From Mycobacterium parmense (GTDB lineage: Bacteria > Actinomycetota > Actinomycetes > Mycobacteriales > Mycobacteriaceae), in assembly GCF_010730575.1 (NCBI RefSeq), contig NZ_AP022614.1, forward strand, positions 5,456,001-5,520,000: DNA of 64,000 nt, read 5' to 3'. The notes beneath the pieces were generated by a model. That model made no database searches and was not told where the DNA came from. It saw only the letters and a list, made by a program, of their open reading frames with translations. Made by a program: the position numbers and the translations under genes. Shown in pieces: positions 9,618 through 18,553 of the stretch (positions are counted from its first letter, which is position 1; the number at the start of each line of letters is the position of its first letter).

Positions 9618-9908
9618 TTAGCCGCCGGCAAACGGGGGCAGGACGTCGACTGTGTTTCCGTGCCGTAACGAAGCGGTCTCGTCGCGGACCGCGACGCCGT
9701 CGCACAGATACGAGCATCGGGCCAGCACGCCGGCCAGCCGCGTCCCCGGAGCGGCGAGGCGTTCGACCAGCTCGGCCACCGTGGTGCCCGGACGAAGGAT
9801 GACGGTCTCGGAATCGGACCCCGCGGCGGCGCGTGCGGCCGCGAAGTACCTGACCGTCACTACCACGCCGTCCATTTCGGCCTTGCCCGGACCCGTCGCG
9901 CTAGCCAC
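9618..9908 (-). CDS. moaD2: Molybdopterin synthase small subunit MoaD2
   Basis: A ubiquitin-fold sulfur carrier ending in FAGG, whose C-terminal Gly is thiocarboxylated and donates sulfur to the MoaE subunit. Motifs are VTVRYFAAARAAAG at the N terminus and HGNTVDVLPPFAGG at the end. The GTG start at 9908 overlaps the end of moaA2 by 8 bp, suggesting coupled translation; an internal ATG at 9875 would still give an 85-residue complete carrier. Confidence 0.92.
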   Translation of the reverse strand: MASATGPGKAEMDGVVVTVRYFAAARAAAGSDSETVILRPGTTVAELVERLAAPGTRLAGVLARCSYLCDGVAVRDETASLRHGNTVDVLPPFAGG

Positions 9909-10977
9909 CGATCGCGCTCATCGGGCGGTCGGGCTGGATGAAATCGGGGTCGTTGATGCCGTGACCGGCCGGTTTTCCCCACATCGCGGCGCGCCACGCA
10001 GTTTCAATCGCATCGTCGGGCGCGCCGCTTCGCAGCAGACCCCGCAGATCGGTCTCCTGCGCGGAGAACAGACAGCTGCGGACCTGGCCGTCGGCCGTCA
10101 GCCGGGTGCGATCGCAGGTCGAGCAGAACGCGTGCGAGACCGAAGCGATGAGGCCGAACTTCCCGCCCGGAGTGTGCGAGTCGCCGTCCACCAGCCAGAG
10201 CTGAGCGGGTGCCGATCCCCGGGGCGCCGGGTCGGGGCGCAGCCGAAAATGTGGTCGCAGCGCCGCCAGCACATCGTCGGCGCTCAGCGCGGCGTCCCGG
10301 TGCCACTCGTGCCCGGCGTCCAGCGGCATCTGCTCGATGACCCGTAGCTGATAGCCGTTCTCGAGGCAGAACCGCAACAGGTCGACCACGTCGTGGCGTC
10401 CGGTCGCGGGGTCGAGCACGGCGTTCACCTTGACCGGTGCCAGGCCCGCGTCCCTGGCGGCCGCCAGGCCGGCCACCACGTCGGCGAGCCGGTCGCGGCG
10501 GGTGATGGCAGCGAAGTGCCGGCGGTTCACGCTGTCCAGCGACACGTTGACCCGGTCGAGGCCGGCATGGGCGAGACCGGCCGCCCGCCGCGCCAGGCCG
10601 ACCCCGTTGGTCGTGAGCGAAATCTCCGGGCGCGGCCGCAGCTGCGCCGCCACGGCGACCGCCTCTTCGAGGTGCGGCGCCAGCAGGGGTTCGCCGCCGG
10701 TGAACCGGACACTGGTGACGCCCAGGCGGGTGACCGCGATCTTCAAAAGCCTGGCCAGCTCCTCGGCGCACAACACCTGCTCGCCGGGCAACCACTTGAG
10801 ACCCTCGGCCGGCATGCAGTAGGTGCAGCGCAGGTTGCAGCGGTCGGTCAGCGAAACGCGGAGATCGGTCGCGACCCGCCCGTAGGTGTCCACGAGCGGC
10901 CCCGCGGCCGGGGCGGCGCCCGTAGCGCCGGCTTCCCGGCTCGGCACGAGCGGCACTCCCAGCGCCGTCAGCGTCAT
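9901..10977 (-). CDS. moaA2: GTP 3',8-cyclase MoaA2
   Basis: Radical-SAM enzyme for the first step of molybdenum cofactor synthesis, 358 residues. The radical SAM cluster motif is CNLRCTYC, followed by FTGGEPLL. The C-terminal second 4Fe-4S site includes HAFCSTCDRTRLTADG and SCLF. The protein ends in two glycines (SAIGG), needed for activity in MoaA. The start at 10977 (MTLTALGVPLVPS) overlaps the stop of the YccF gene as ATGA; the frame is open further upstream but that is a shadow of the YccF gene. The order YccF protein–moaA2–moaD2 forms one operon. Confidence 0.95.
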   Translation of the reverse strand: MTLTALGVPLVPSREAGATGAAPAAGPLVDTYGRVATDLRVSLTDRCNLRCTYCMPAEGLKWLPGEQVLCAEELARLLKIAVTRLGVTSVRFTGGEPLLAPHLEEAVAVAAQLRPRPEISLTTNGVGLARRAAGLAHAGLDRVNVSLDSVNRRHFAAITRRDRLADVVAGLAAARDAGLAPVKVNAVLDPATGRHDVVDLLRFCLENGYQLRVIEQMPLDAGHEWHRDAALSADDVLAALRPHFRLRPDPAPRGSAPAQLWLVDGDSHTPGGKFGLIASVSHAFCSTCDRTRLTADGQVRSCLFSAQETDLRGLLRSGAPDDAIETAWRAAMWGKPAGHGINDPDFIQPDRPMSAIGG

Positions 10978-11378
10978 GCGGCCACCGGTTCCGATCGCGC
11001 GGGATCGCCCACGGGAACGATCCGCTTGCCCAACGGCATCAACGACACCGGGATCAGCTTGAGATTCGCCAGTGCCAGGGGAAGGCCGACGATCGTTAGC
11101 GCCATCGCCGCGGCGCTCAGCAGATGGCCGATCGCGAGCCACAGACCGAACAACACCACCCAGATGACGTTCCCGACGAGGGCCCCGGTGCCGGCGGTCG
11201 GCTTGTCGATGACCGTGCGGCCGAACGGCCACAGCGCATAGGAGGCGATGCGCAGCGACGCGAAGCCGAAGGGGATCGTGATGATGAGCAGGAAGCTCAG
11301 GAGCGCGGCCAACAGGTATCCGACGGCCATCCAGAGGCCGCCGAATACCAGCCAGATGACGTTCAGGACCAGGCGCAT
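10974..11378 (-). CDS. YccF-domain membrane protein (Rv0870c type)
   Basis: A 134-residue membrane protein made of two YccF (inner membrane component) repeats. Each has a hydrophobic helix pair around NVIWLVFGGLWMAVGYLLAALL and NVIWVVLFGLWLAIGHLLSAAA, with ITIPFGFASLRIA and IVGLPLALANLKL after them. The ATG at 11378 is preceded by a clear GGAGGAG. It is the first gene of the operon with moaA2 and moaD2. Function of YccF proteins is unknown. Confidence 0.88.
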   Translation of the reverse strand: MRLVLNVIWLVFGGLWMAVGYLLAALLSFLLIITIPFGFASLRIASYALWPFGRTVIDKPTAGTGALVGNVIWVVLFGLWLAIGHLLSAAAMALTIVGLPLALANLKLIPVSLMPLGKRIVPVGDPARSEPVAA

Positions 11379-11539
11379 GATCTCCTCCCGCGGTACCCGC
11401 CAGCCTACCGAGTGGGCGATAGACGGGGGTGCTTGTCGGTCCGGCATCCGAGTAGGATCAGAATCCAATACGGCGTCCTGCGCAGGCGGGACGCTTCTTC
11501 TGTTGGTTTAGTGATCCGTCAGACAAGCAGGTGAGACCA

Positions 11540-11947
11540 GTGCCGACCGGCAAGGTTAAGTGGTACGACGCCGACAAGGGGTTTGGCTTCTTGTCGCAGG
11601 AGGACGGCGAAGACGTTTACGTTCGCTCGTCGGCGTTGCCCGCCGGTGTCGAGGGTCTGAAGGCGGGCCAGCGGGTCGAGTTCGGCGTGGCCTCCGGCCG
11701 GCGCGGACCGCAAGCGTTGAGCCTGAAGCTGATCGATCCGCCGCCCACCCTGGCGAAGGCCCGGCGCGAGACACCCGCCGAGCACAAGCACAGCCCCGAC
11801 GAGTTGCACGGCATGGTCGAGGACATGATCACGCTGCTGGAGAGCACCGTGCAGCCCGAACTGCGCAAAGGCCGCTACCCGGACCGCAAGACCGCTCGCC
11901 GGGTCTCCGAGGTGGTCAAGGCCGTCGCGCGGGAATTGGACTCCTGA
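11540..11947 (+). CDS. cspB: Cold-shock-like protein CspB
   Basis: An RNA/DNA-binding protein with an N-terminal cold-shock domain: [28 protein letters not shown], with RNP1-like KGFGF and the RNP2-like DVYV. A 70-residue C-terminal extension is well conserved in mycobacteria ([18 protein letters not shown]...[16 protein letters not shown]). The GTG at 11540 (VPTGKVKW) is preferred over 11531 because AGGTGAG lies just upstream and the result is 135 residues, the length known for the M. tuberculosis protein. Confidence 0.9.
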   Translation: MPTGKVKWYDADKGFGFLSQEDGEDVYVRSSALPAGVEGLKAGQRVEFGVASGRRGPQALSLKLIDPPPTLAKARRETPAEHKHSPDELHGMVEDMITLLESTVQPELRKGRYPDRKTARRVSEVVKAVARELDS

Positions 11948-11994
11948 CACGGCCCCTGGTCGCACCGGGCCGACTTTGAGCGAGGATGGGAGGC

Positions 11995-12999
11995 ATGGCC
12001 TCCTACGTCGCACCGGCGGGCGAGTTCACCCGCGACACCGAATACATCACGACCCGCATCACCGCTGACGGGCGCGACGGCTATCCGGTGCAACCGGGCC
12101 GCTACCGGCTCATCGTTGCCCGGGCCTGCCCGTGGGCGAACCGCGCGATCATTGTGCGGCGGCTGCTGGGCCTGGAAGATGCTGTCTCCATTGGGTTTTG
12201 CGGCCCGACCCATGACGAGCGGAGTTGGACGTTCGACCTCGATCCGGGTGGCGTCGACCCGGTGCTCGGCATCCCGCGTCTGCAGGACGCGTACTTCAAG
12301 CGCTTCCCGGACTACCCCAAAGGCATCACCGTTCCCGCGCTCGTCGACGTCACGACCGGCGCGGTGGTGACCAACGACTTCGCGCAGATGACGCTGGATT
12401 TTTCGACGGAGTGGAGTGCCTACCACCGTGAGGGCGCGCCCGAGCTGTATCCGGAGCGGTCGCGCGCCGAGATCGACGAGGTGAACGGGCGGGTCTACAC
12501 CGAAATCAACAACGGCGTCTATCGTTGCGGATTCGCCGGCTCACAAAAGGCCTACGAGGCGGCCTACGACCGGCTGTTCGCGGCGTTGGATTGGGTCAGC
12601 GAACGCCTGAGCGGGCAGCGATATCTGGTGGGGGAGAGCATCACCGAGGCGGACGTCCGGCTTTTCACGACGCTGGCCCGCTTCGATCCGGTCTACCACG
12701 GGCACTTCAAATGCAACCGAAGCAAACTCAGCGAGCTGCCGGTGCTGTGGGCCTACGCGCGCGACCTGTTCCAGACGCCCGGCTTCGGCGACACCGTCGA
12801 CTTCGTCCAGATCAAGCAGCACTACTACATGGTGCACGCCGACATCAACCCCACCCGGATCGTGCCCAAGGGCCCGGACCTGACCAACTGGCTGTCCGCG
12901 CATGGACGAGAGGCGTTGGGGGGCAGACCGTTCGGTGACGGGACACCGCCCGGGCCGCCCCGGGAGAGCGAACGGGTCGCCCGCGGTCACGGCGCGTGA
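11995..12999 (+). CDS. Xi-class glutathione S-transferase-like protein (S-glutathionyl-hydroquinone reductase family)
   Basis: A 334-residue thioredoxin-fold/GST protein of the YqjG/ECM4 type. The N-terminal half has the redox-active motif ARACPWANRA with the catalytic Cys. The C-terminal helical domain includes SEWSAYHREGAPELYP, NNGVYRCGFAGSQKAYE, GESITEADVRLFTTLARFDPVYHGHFKCN and the helix DINPTRIVPKGP. ATG 11995 has GGGAGG just upstream. Mycobacteria make mycothiol rather than glutathione, so the physiological thiol is probably different; that is inference. At this place M. tuberculosis carries PE_PGRS15, fadE10 and Rv0874c, which are absent here. Confidence 0.88.
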   Translation: MASYVAPAGEFTRDTEYITTRITADGRDGYPVQPGRYRLIVARACPWANRAIIVRRLLGLEDAVSIGFCGPTHDERSWTFDLDPGGVDPVLGIPRLQDAYFKRFPDYPKGITVPALVDVTTGAVVTNDFAQMTLDFSTEWSAYHREGAPELYPERSRAEIDEVNGRVYTEINNGVYRCGFAGSQKAYEAAYDRLFAALDWVSERLSGQRYLVGESITEADVRLFTTLARFDPVYHGHFKCNRSKLSELPVLWAYARDLFQTPGFGDTVDFVQIKQHYYMVHADINPTRIVPKGPDLTNWLSAHGREALGGRPFGDGTPPGPPRESERVARGHGA

Positions 13000-13015
13000 G
13001 CCGTCATTCCGGTGC

Positions 13016-13516
13016 TCAAAAAGTCAGCCGCACAGACCATTCCGCGTGTGGCACGTCGCGCAGTTCGCCGGACGGGTCGATCACCAGCGTCAGCAATTGC
13101 ACGACGATGCCGCTCAGGCGGCCGCGCTGTGGGTCGACCGTGGGAATGGTGACGGCGAACCGGGTGCCCGGGCGGAACATCGTGGTGGTGGTGTTGGCCG
13201 GGTCCTCGAACACTTTCAGCAACCGCCACGGCGCCCGGTAGATCGCGTCGGGCACCGACAGCTGGACCGGATCGCGGCCGCTGACCGCGAGCTCGCCCTG
13301 GGTCTGTGGGGTCTGGCAGTCGTCGAGGTTGAGCACGTTGCAATACATGTACGGCCCCACCCGGGTGAGGTGTCCGTGGGAATAGGCGCTGATCTCGGGA
13401 CGCGGCGGGCCGGGCCGATGCACCAGCAGGTAGGCCCCGACTCCCGCCGCCACGCACAGCACCGTCACCACGACGGCGAGCAGCACCGCCACGCCGCGGC
13501 TCTTACGCGGTTTCAC
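13016..13516 (-). CDS. DUF2771-type membrane-anchored protein (Rv0875c type)
   Basis: A 166-residue protein with an N-terminal membrane anchor or signal (RGVAVLLAVVVTVLCVAAGVGAYLLV) and an extracytoplasmic domain with two cysteines (YCNVLNLDDCQ). The GTG start overlaps the stop of the upstream MFS gene (GTGA), so the two are co-translated. This family is conserved next to the transporter in mycobacteria. The role is unknown; a partner of the transporter at the cell surface is possible. Confidence 0.82.
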   Translation of the reverse strand: MKPRKSRGVAVLLAVVVTVLCVAAGVGAYLLVHRPGPPRPEISAYSHGHLTRVGPYMYCNVLNLDDCQTPQTQGELAVSGRDPVQLSVPDAIYRAPWRLLKVFEDPANTTTTMFRPGTRFAVTIPTVDPQRGRLSGIVVQLLTLVIDPSGELRDVPHAEWSVRLTF

Positions 13517-15225
13517 TCCGGCACCGCCGCGGGGCGGGCGGTGCGGCGGCGCATGCCCTCCTGTTCGACCATGACCGGCCGGTTTCCGCCCAGGCCGGGG
13601 ATGAGGGAATCCCCGCGGAAACTCATCAGCGTCTGCGCCAGGCCCAGGATGAGCAGGGCGGTGACCGCGGTGAATCCGACCCACAGCTCGGTGTAGACCA
13701 GGACGCCCAGCGCGCCGCCCAGCACCCACGCCAGCTGCAGCGTCGACTCGGAACGCCCGAATCCGGAAGCCCGCGACTCCTCGGGCAGGTCATGCTGCAG
13801 CGAGGCGTCCAGCGAAGCCTTGGCGATGGCGCTCGAGCCCGAGGTGACCAGGGTCGCGATCGCGGCCAGCATCAGGTTGCCGGCTACCGACGCCGCCAGC
13901 GACACCGCGGTGACGGCGACCGTGCAGCGCACCACGAGCACCGCCGGCCGGCCCAGCCGCATGCGGGCGCTGGTGAAATTGCCGGCGAAGTTGCCGATGC
14001 CCGCCGCGGCCCCGATGACCCCGAGGATCGCGACCTGAGCCCAGCCGCTGGCCTGGTGGGATTTCGCCACGAACGCCGGGTACAGGAACAGGAAGCCGAC
14101 CATCACCTTGATGGTGCAATTGCCCCACAACGACGTGATGATGTTGCGGCCCAACGGTTGCGTGAGGGTGCCGCCGACCTTCTTGACCTGCTGCGGCCAA
14201 TTGCGGCGCTGCGGGCCGCTACCGCCGCGGTAGCTCAGGGTGGCGGGCACCTCGCCGGCCGTCACCTCCACCCAGCGGGGGATCCGCATCGACAGCGACG
14301 CACCGGCGAGCGTGACGGCGACGACCACGAACAGGGCGCCGGGCAGCTTCAACAGGTGCGTGCAGGCGTATTCGACGCCGGCGGCCGCCGCGCCGCCGGC
14401 GATGGTGCCGCCCAGCAGACCGAAGATGGTCAGCCGCGAGTTGACCCGCACCAGGTCGATCGTCGGCGGCATCACCCGGGGAGTCACCGCGCTGCGCAGC
14501 ACGCTGAACGACTTCGAGAGCACCATCATGGCCAGCGCGCAGGGATACAGCACCCACGACGGGTAGCTCCCGGTGGCGCCGTCGTAGTTCATGATCAGCA
14601 CCAGTGCGAGCGCCGTGCGCAGCGCGAACGATGCCGCGAGCGCAACCCGGCGGCCGTGTTGCAGCCGGTCCAGCGCCGGACCGATCAGCGGCGCGATGAC
14701 CGCGAACGGCGCGATGGTGATCAGCAGATAGAGGGCCACCCTGCCCTTGCTCTCGCCGGTGGCCGCGGCGAAGAAAAGTGTGTTGGCCAACGCGACGGCC
14801 ATGGCGGCGTCCACCGCGAAGTTCGCGACCACCGGCCACGTCAGGGCCGTGAGGCCCGACTTGTCGGCGCCGTCGGCGGTGGCGGCCCGCTGGACCATCC
14901 AGTACATCCGCGAACCCATCTCGCGGCTGCGTTGCGCCGCGGCGCGGGTGACGGTGATCCGTTCGCCCGGGGCGGGACCGGGCGGCGGCGGTGCACCACC
15001 GCGTTCGGGCTCCGGCTGGCGGTTCAGGGGCGGGAGGTAGCGGTTGGCGCTCGGCATCGGCGACGTGCGGCGCCCGCGCCGGTCGTCGGCGCCGTCGGCC
15101 CCACCTTCGGCCGGATAGTTGGCCATCCCGGGATGCTGGTTGGCCGATCCCCTGAGGTCCGAGCGGGTCCGGCGGCCCGGGTTGGAGGGCGCACGGCCCG
15201 GATCGTCACGTCGCCGTCCAGACAC
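13513..15225 (-). CDS. MFS transporter (Rv0876c type)
   Basis: A 570-residue major-facilitator-like protein with a ~105-residue Pro/Arg-rich cytoplasmic N terminus, then about 12 hydrophobic segments from ALTWPVVANFAVDAAMAVALA onward (GRVALYLLITIAPFAVIAPLIGPALDR, the motif-A-like loop, and the late SSAIAKASLDASLQHDLPEESRASGFGRSE). The substrate is unknown. It shares its stop codon bases with the DUF2771 gene. Divergent from the DUF3027 gene with 95 bp between, where a TAGTAT -10-like element lies. Confidence 0.88.
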   Translation of the reverse strand: MSGRRRDDPGRAPSNPGRRTRSDLRGSANQHPGMANYPAEGGADGADDRRGRRTSPMPSANRYLPPLNRQPEPERGGAPPPPGPAPGERITVTRAAAQRSREMGSRMYWMVQRAATADGADKSGLTALTWPVVANFAVDAAMAVALANTLFFAAATGESKGRVALYLLITIAPFAVIAPLIGPALDRLQHGRRVALAASFALRTALALVLIMNYDGATGSYPSWVLYPCALAMMVLSKSFSVLRSAVTPRVMPPTIDLVRVNSRLTIFGLLGGTIAGGAAAAGVEYACTHLLKLPGALFVVVAVTLAGASLSMRIPRWVEVTAGEVPATLSYRGGSGPQRRNWPQQVKKVGGTLTQPLGRNIITSLWGNCTIKVMVGFLFLYPAFVAKSHQASGWAQVAILGVIGAAAGIGNFAGNFTSARMRLGRPAVLVVRCTVAVTAVSLAASVAGNLMLAAIATLVTSGSSAIAKASLDASLQHDLPEESRASGFGRSESTLQLAWVLGGALGVLVYTELWVGFTAVTALLILGLAQTLMSFRGDSLIPGLGGNRPVMVEQEGMRRRTARPAAVPE

Positions 15226-15320
15226 CCATCAATTCTCGCCCATGGCCGCTCCTTGCGTCCGCAGGCGGCGGGGTGTGGCCGCAACCTAGTATTGGGAACG
15301 ATATGCAGGAGGAAAACAGA

Positions 15321-16244
15321 GTGACCGGACCCCCGGAGGAATCCGCCGTGGCCACCGTGGACGATTGGCCCGAAGGGTTGGCCGCGGTGCTCAGGGGTGC
15401 GGCCGACCAGGCCAGGGCCGCCGTCGTCGAATTCAGCGGGCCCGACGCGGTGGGTGACTACCTTGGTGTCGGCTTCGAGGACCCGACCGCCGCCACTCAC
15501 CGGTTTCTGGCGCACCTGCCCGGTTATCAGGGATGGCAATGGGCCGTCGTCGTCGCCGCCGTCCCGGGCGCCGAACACGCCACTGTCAGCGAAGTGGTGC
15601 TGGTTCCCGGACCGACGGCGCTGTTGGCGCCGCAGTGGGTTCCGTGGGATCAACGGGTGCGGCCCGGTGACCTGGGCCCCGGCGACCTGCTGGCACCGGC
15701 TGCCGACGACCCGCGGCTGGTGCCCGGTTACACCGCAAGTGGCGACCCGCAGGTCGACGAGACTGCGGCCGAGGTGGGGCTGGGCCGGCGCTGGGTGATG
15801 AGCGCCGAGGGCCGATTCGAGGCCGCCGAGCGATGGCACACCGGTGACTACGGTCCCGAGTCGCCGATGGCGCGGGCCACCAAGCGTGTGTGCCGCGACT
15901 GCGGTTTCTTCCTGCCGCTGGCCGGTTCGCTCGGGGTGATGTTCGGAGTGTGCGGCAACGAACTGTCCGCGGACGGGCATGTGGTCGACAAGCAGTACGG
16001 CTGCGGTGCGCATTCGGACACCCCCGCGCCCGCCGGCACCGGTTCGCCGGTGTACGAGCCGTTCGACGACAGCGTGCTCGACGTCACGGACAAACCGCCC
16101 GCGCCGCAGGAGGCGCAAGAGGCTCAGCCGGAGTCCGCCGAGCCCGAGCCGCCCGAGCCGCCCGAGGCGCCTGAGCCGCCTGAGTCGGCTGGTTCGCCGC
16201 AGGACTCGCGGGACCAGCAGGACCCGCAGGACCCGCAGGACTAG
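15321..16244 (+). CDS. DUF3027 protein (Rv0877 type)
   Basis: A 307-residue soluble protein. GTG 15321 is chosen because GGAGG lies 7-8 bp upstream; ATG 15303 is a possible alternative. The DUF3027 core includes HLPGYQGWQWAVVVA, VLVPGPTALLAPQWVPW, RVRPGDLGPGDLL, and a late CRDCGFFLPLAGSLG...FGVCGNEL...QYGCGAHSD, a cysteine-rich stretch that may bind metal. The tail is low complexity: PEPPEPPEAPEPPE then QDPQDPQD, encoded by 9-bp repeats. Function is unknown. Confidence 0.88.
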   Translation: MTGPPEESAVATVDDWPEGLAAVLRGAADQARAAVVEFSGPDAVGDYLGVGFEDPTAATHRFLAHLPGYQGWQWAVVVAAVPGAEHATVSEVVLVPGPTALLAPQWVPWDQRVRPGDLGPGDLLAPAADDPRLVPGYTASGDPQVDETAAEVGLGRRWVMSAEGRFEAAERWHTGDYGPESPMARATKRVCRDCGFFLPLAGSLGVMFGVCGNELSADGHVVDKQYGCGAHSDTPAPAGTGSPVYEPFDDSVLDVTDKPPAPQEAQEAQPESAEPEPPEPPEAPEPPESAGSPQDSRDQQDPQDPQD

Positions 16245-16322
16245 GCGTCTTCGGCGGAGGCTTTGCTCTTCGCCAGCGTGGCGTCATACCGTCGAGCAAC
16301 TCGCGCTCGCGCGGCCCGAAGA

Positions 16323-16598
16323 CTACTGACGCCGCAGGTAGGTCTCGAGACCGGTCTGGGCGCCACGCGCGCCGCGGCGGGCCCCGGCGAGCTGCAACAG
16401 GAAGATGCTGGTGCCGAGGACGCCGACCCCGAGGCCCGCGAGCGTCACCGGCCGCCAGCTCTGCAGGGCGGGAACCAGGAATGCGGCGAGCGCCGCGAGC
16501 GTCCATCCCGCGGCGCCGACCCCGATGAACGGCCAGGCATTCAGCAGCGCTCGCGGCAGCGGTGGCACCTCGCGGCTGTGGCCAGGCTCGACAGTCAT
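16323..16598 (-). CDS. DUF2530 two-helix membrane protein (Rv0879c type)
   Basis: A 91-residue protein with two transmembrane helices (AWPFIGVGAAGWTLAALAAFLV and PVTLAGLGVGVLGTSIFLLQL) and a basic C terminus. The ATG at 16598 gives the same length as Rv0879c. The region between it and the DUF3027 gene is 78 bp. In M. tuberculosis PPE13 lies between these two genes and is missing here. Function is unknown. Confidence 0.82.
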   Translation of the reverse strand: MTVEPGHSREVPPLPRALLNAWPFIGVGAAGWTLAALAAFLVPALQSWRPVTLAGLGVGVLGTSIFLLQLAGARRGARGAQTGLETYLRRQ

Positions 16599-16618
16599 CG
16601 CCCCCAAACATAGACCGG

Positions 16619-16661
16619 GGGCGGTATTCGTGCCGCGTGGCCCGCAGCACGAATACCGCCC
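16619..16661. terminator. Long inverted repeat between the methyltransferase and DUF2530 genes
   Basis: A 19-bp inverted repeat with one mismatch (GGGCGGTATTCGTGCCGCG against its complement CGCAGCACGAATACCGCCC) around a 5-base loop. It starts 64 bp beyond the stop of the methyltransferase gene and 21 bp before the start of the DUF2530 gene, both on the minus strand. A terminator without U-tract is the simplest reading; an operator for the DUF2530 gene is also possible. Confidence 0.6.
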
Positions 16662-16724
16662 GCACCAGAGCAGGCCGGCCACCGCGTCCCTGGCCGTGCG
16701 GACGCTGCGAGGGTGACCGGCCGC

Positions 16725-17408
16725 TCAGCCCTTGTGGGCGATGACGACCCAGGACGGCAGCTGCGCGCGACCATCCGCACCGATGGTCACGTTGCGGTAT
16801 TCGAAGCCCGCGGGAAGGACCGCCGGCACGTTGATCCAGGCGCGCGCGGGCCGGACGTCTTCGACCTCGAGGTGCGCACCGACGATGTCCCGCAACTGCT
16901 TCTCGGAGAACGGACGCGGGCCGAATTCGGCACCGGGCGGGAAGGCTTCGGTGGCGAACACGAGCGCGAAGAAGCTCCCCCCGGGCTTGAGGGCGCGGGC
17001 ACTGGATTCGACGTAGCCCTCGCGCAACTCCTCCGGCAGGCAGTGGAAGACCAGGCCGTCGACCACGGTTGCGAAGTAGTTCTCGTATCCGGTGGACCGA
17101 CTCAGGTCGGCGACGTCGAATTTGACGCTCAGACCCTGCTCCATCGCGGACTGACGCGCGCGGTCGATGGCGGCGGCGGACAGGTCCAGGCCCACCGCGT
17201 CGTATCCTTTGGCCGCGAGGGCCAGGGTCGTGACGCCGACGCCACAGCCCGAGTCGAGAATCGGGCTTCCGAAGCGGCCCTGCATCTCCAGCGCTGCGAG
17301 TTCTGGCTGCAGGTTGCCGATGTTCCAGCCGGGATCGCCCGGCGCATACGAAGCCTCGCCCCGGTAAAGCTCGTCCCAGTCAACGGTGTTCACGTTAAAT
17401 GTTGGCAT
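16725..17408 (-). CDS. SAM-dependent class I methyltransferase
   Basis: A 227-residue small-molecule methyltransferase. Start MPTFNVNTVDWDELYRGE resembles thiopurine/halide methyltransferase-like proteins. Motif I is ILDSGCGVGVTTLAL, then VGLDLSAAAIDRA, then the acidic VADLSR and VVDGLVFHCLPEE, and ALKPGGSFFALVF. The last ~40 residues repeat a family-typical end. The acceptor is unknown. It has no equivalent at this place in M. tuberculosis and sits next to an AT-rich gap, so it may be an acquired gene. Confidence 0.82.
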   Translation of the reverse strand: MPTFNVNTVDWDELYRGEASYAPGDPGWNIGNLQPELAALEMQGRFGSPILDSGCGVGVTTLALAAKGYDAVGLDLSAAAIDRARQSAMEQGLSVKFDVADLSRSTGYENYFATVVDGLVFHCLPEELREGYVESSARALKPGGSFFALVFATEAFPPGAEFGPRPFSEKQLRDIVGAHLEVEDVRPARAWINVPAVLPAGFEYRNVTIGADGRAQLPSWVVIAHKG

Positions 17409-18121
17409 GCCACGAGATTAAATGCGGTCGTCGCCTAAATGGCTGGCGGTGAGCGTTAATTTACACATCGGAAATGTTCGAATACGGCTGAAATAGACTT
17501 GCTGTAAATTGGCTGAAATGCTGCTACCAATTTCCGTATCGAGCATCGCTTTATCGTCGAGGGAAGCCCCGAAACCTGAAAGTACCTCCCCAAGAAACTG
17601 GTAATTCGCTTGTAGCGCAGCAGCACGGTGTTACGGGACCGCGACGGCCCTGGTCAGACGGCCGAGCAGTGGCCGGTGGCTCGCGTCGGCCCCGTCCAAC
17701 ACGCGCACGAGAGCCGGGCGTCAAAAGTACCCAAGGGTTTTGTTCGCCGCGATTTGAATTTGCCGCAGCGCACTACCGCCGAAAACATGGGTCGCGTCCG
17801 ATTCGGCGAATGCGCCGCTTGCCGGGCTTTTCCCTGACGGCCCGTGCGGCATCGTCCCATTCCGGGACTTCGGAATCGCAGAGCTGATTGTGGCGTGATT
17901 TCGTGCGCCACGGTATAAGCGCACTCCGGGGGGGCGGCGGAAGTGAAAGCCGTCGATGCGCTCATGACGACGCCGCGACCCGGCGGACCTCGGGGCACCC
18001 GGATCTCGATCACCGGGGCCGTCGCAGCTGTGCTGGCGGGCTGCCCGCGGACGGGGTGGTCGCCGCCCGCCGCGCGCAGTTTCGTATCCCGAATTTCTGG
18101 CCTTCCGTGTAACCTCGCGCC
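17409..18121. other. 713-bp intergenic region, AT-rich at one end
   Basis: No convincing gene. Bases 17409-17620 are clearly richer in A/T than the surroundings and contain a repeated GGCTGAAAT. This end presumably holds the promoter of the methyltransferase gene. Short open frames (for example 17721-17924 on the minus strand and 17943-18269 on the plus strand) have no recognisable motifs and the latter runs into the MarR gene. The plus-strand end holds the promoter of the MarR gene. Confidence 0.6.
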
Positions 18122-18553
18122 ATGCCCGACAGCGATGCGCGGCTGGCCAGCGACTTGTCGCTGGCCGTCATGCGGCTGGCCCGCCAACTGCGGTTTCGCA
18201 ACCCGTCCTCGCCGGTGTCGCTGTCCCAGTTTTCCGCGCTGGCAACCCTGGCCAACGAGGGCCCGATGACGCCGGGCGCGCTGGCGATCCGGGAACGCGT
18301 GCGGCCGCCGTCGATGACCCGTGTGATCGCCTCGCTCGCCGACATGGGGCTGGTCGACCGCGCTCCCCACCCCGTCGACGGCCGGCAGGTGCTGGTCTCG
18401 GTGTCCGATTCGGGCGCCGATCTGGTCAAGGCGAACCGGCGCGCCCGCCAGGAGTGGCTGGCCAAGCGACTCGCGACCCTGGACAGCGAGCAGCGCGAGA
18501 CGCTGCGGCATGCGGCCGACCTGATGTTGGCGCTGGTCGACAAAGGCCCGTGA
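18122..18553 (+). CDS. MarR-family transcriptional regulator (Rv0880 type)
   Basis: A 143-residue MarR regulator. The winged helix runs from [48 protein letters not shown] (recognition helix [10 protein letters not shown]) to the wing [17 protein letters not shown]. The C-terminal helix is for dimerisation. Its ligand is unknown. The stop codon overlaps the GTG start of the downstream RNA methylase, so they form an operon. The likely operator is in the AT-rich gap upstream. Confidence 0.92.
   Translation: MPDSDARLASDLSLAVMRLARQLRFRNPSSPVSLSQFSALATLANEGPMTPGALAIRERVRPPSMTRVIASLADMGLVDRAPHPVDGRQVLVSVSDSGADLVKANRRARQEWLAKRLATLDSEQRETLRHAADLMLALVDKGP

Noticed and set aside
17721..17924. 67-codon minus-strand frame in the AT-rich gap as a gene
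   Set aside because: No ribosome binding site or recognisable motif; composition is not coding-like.
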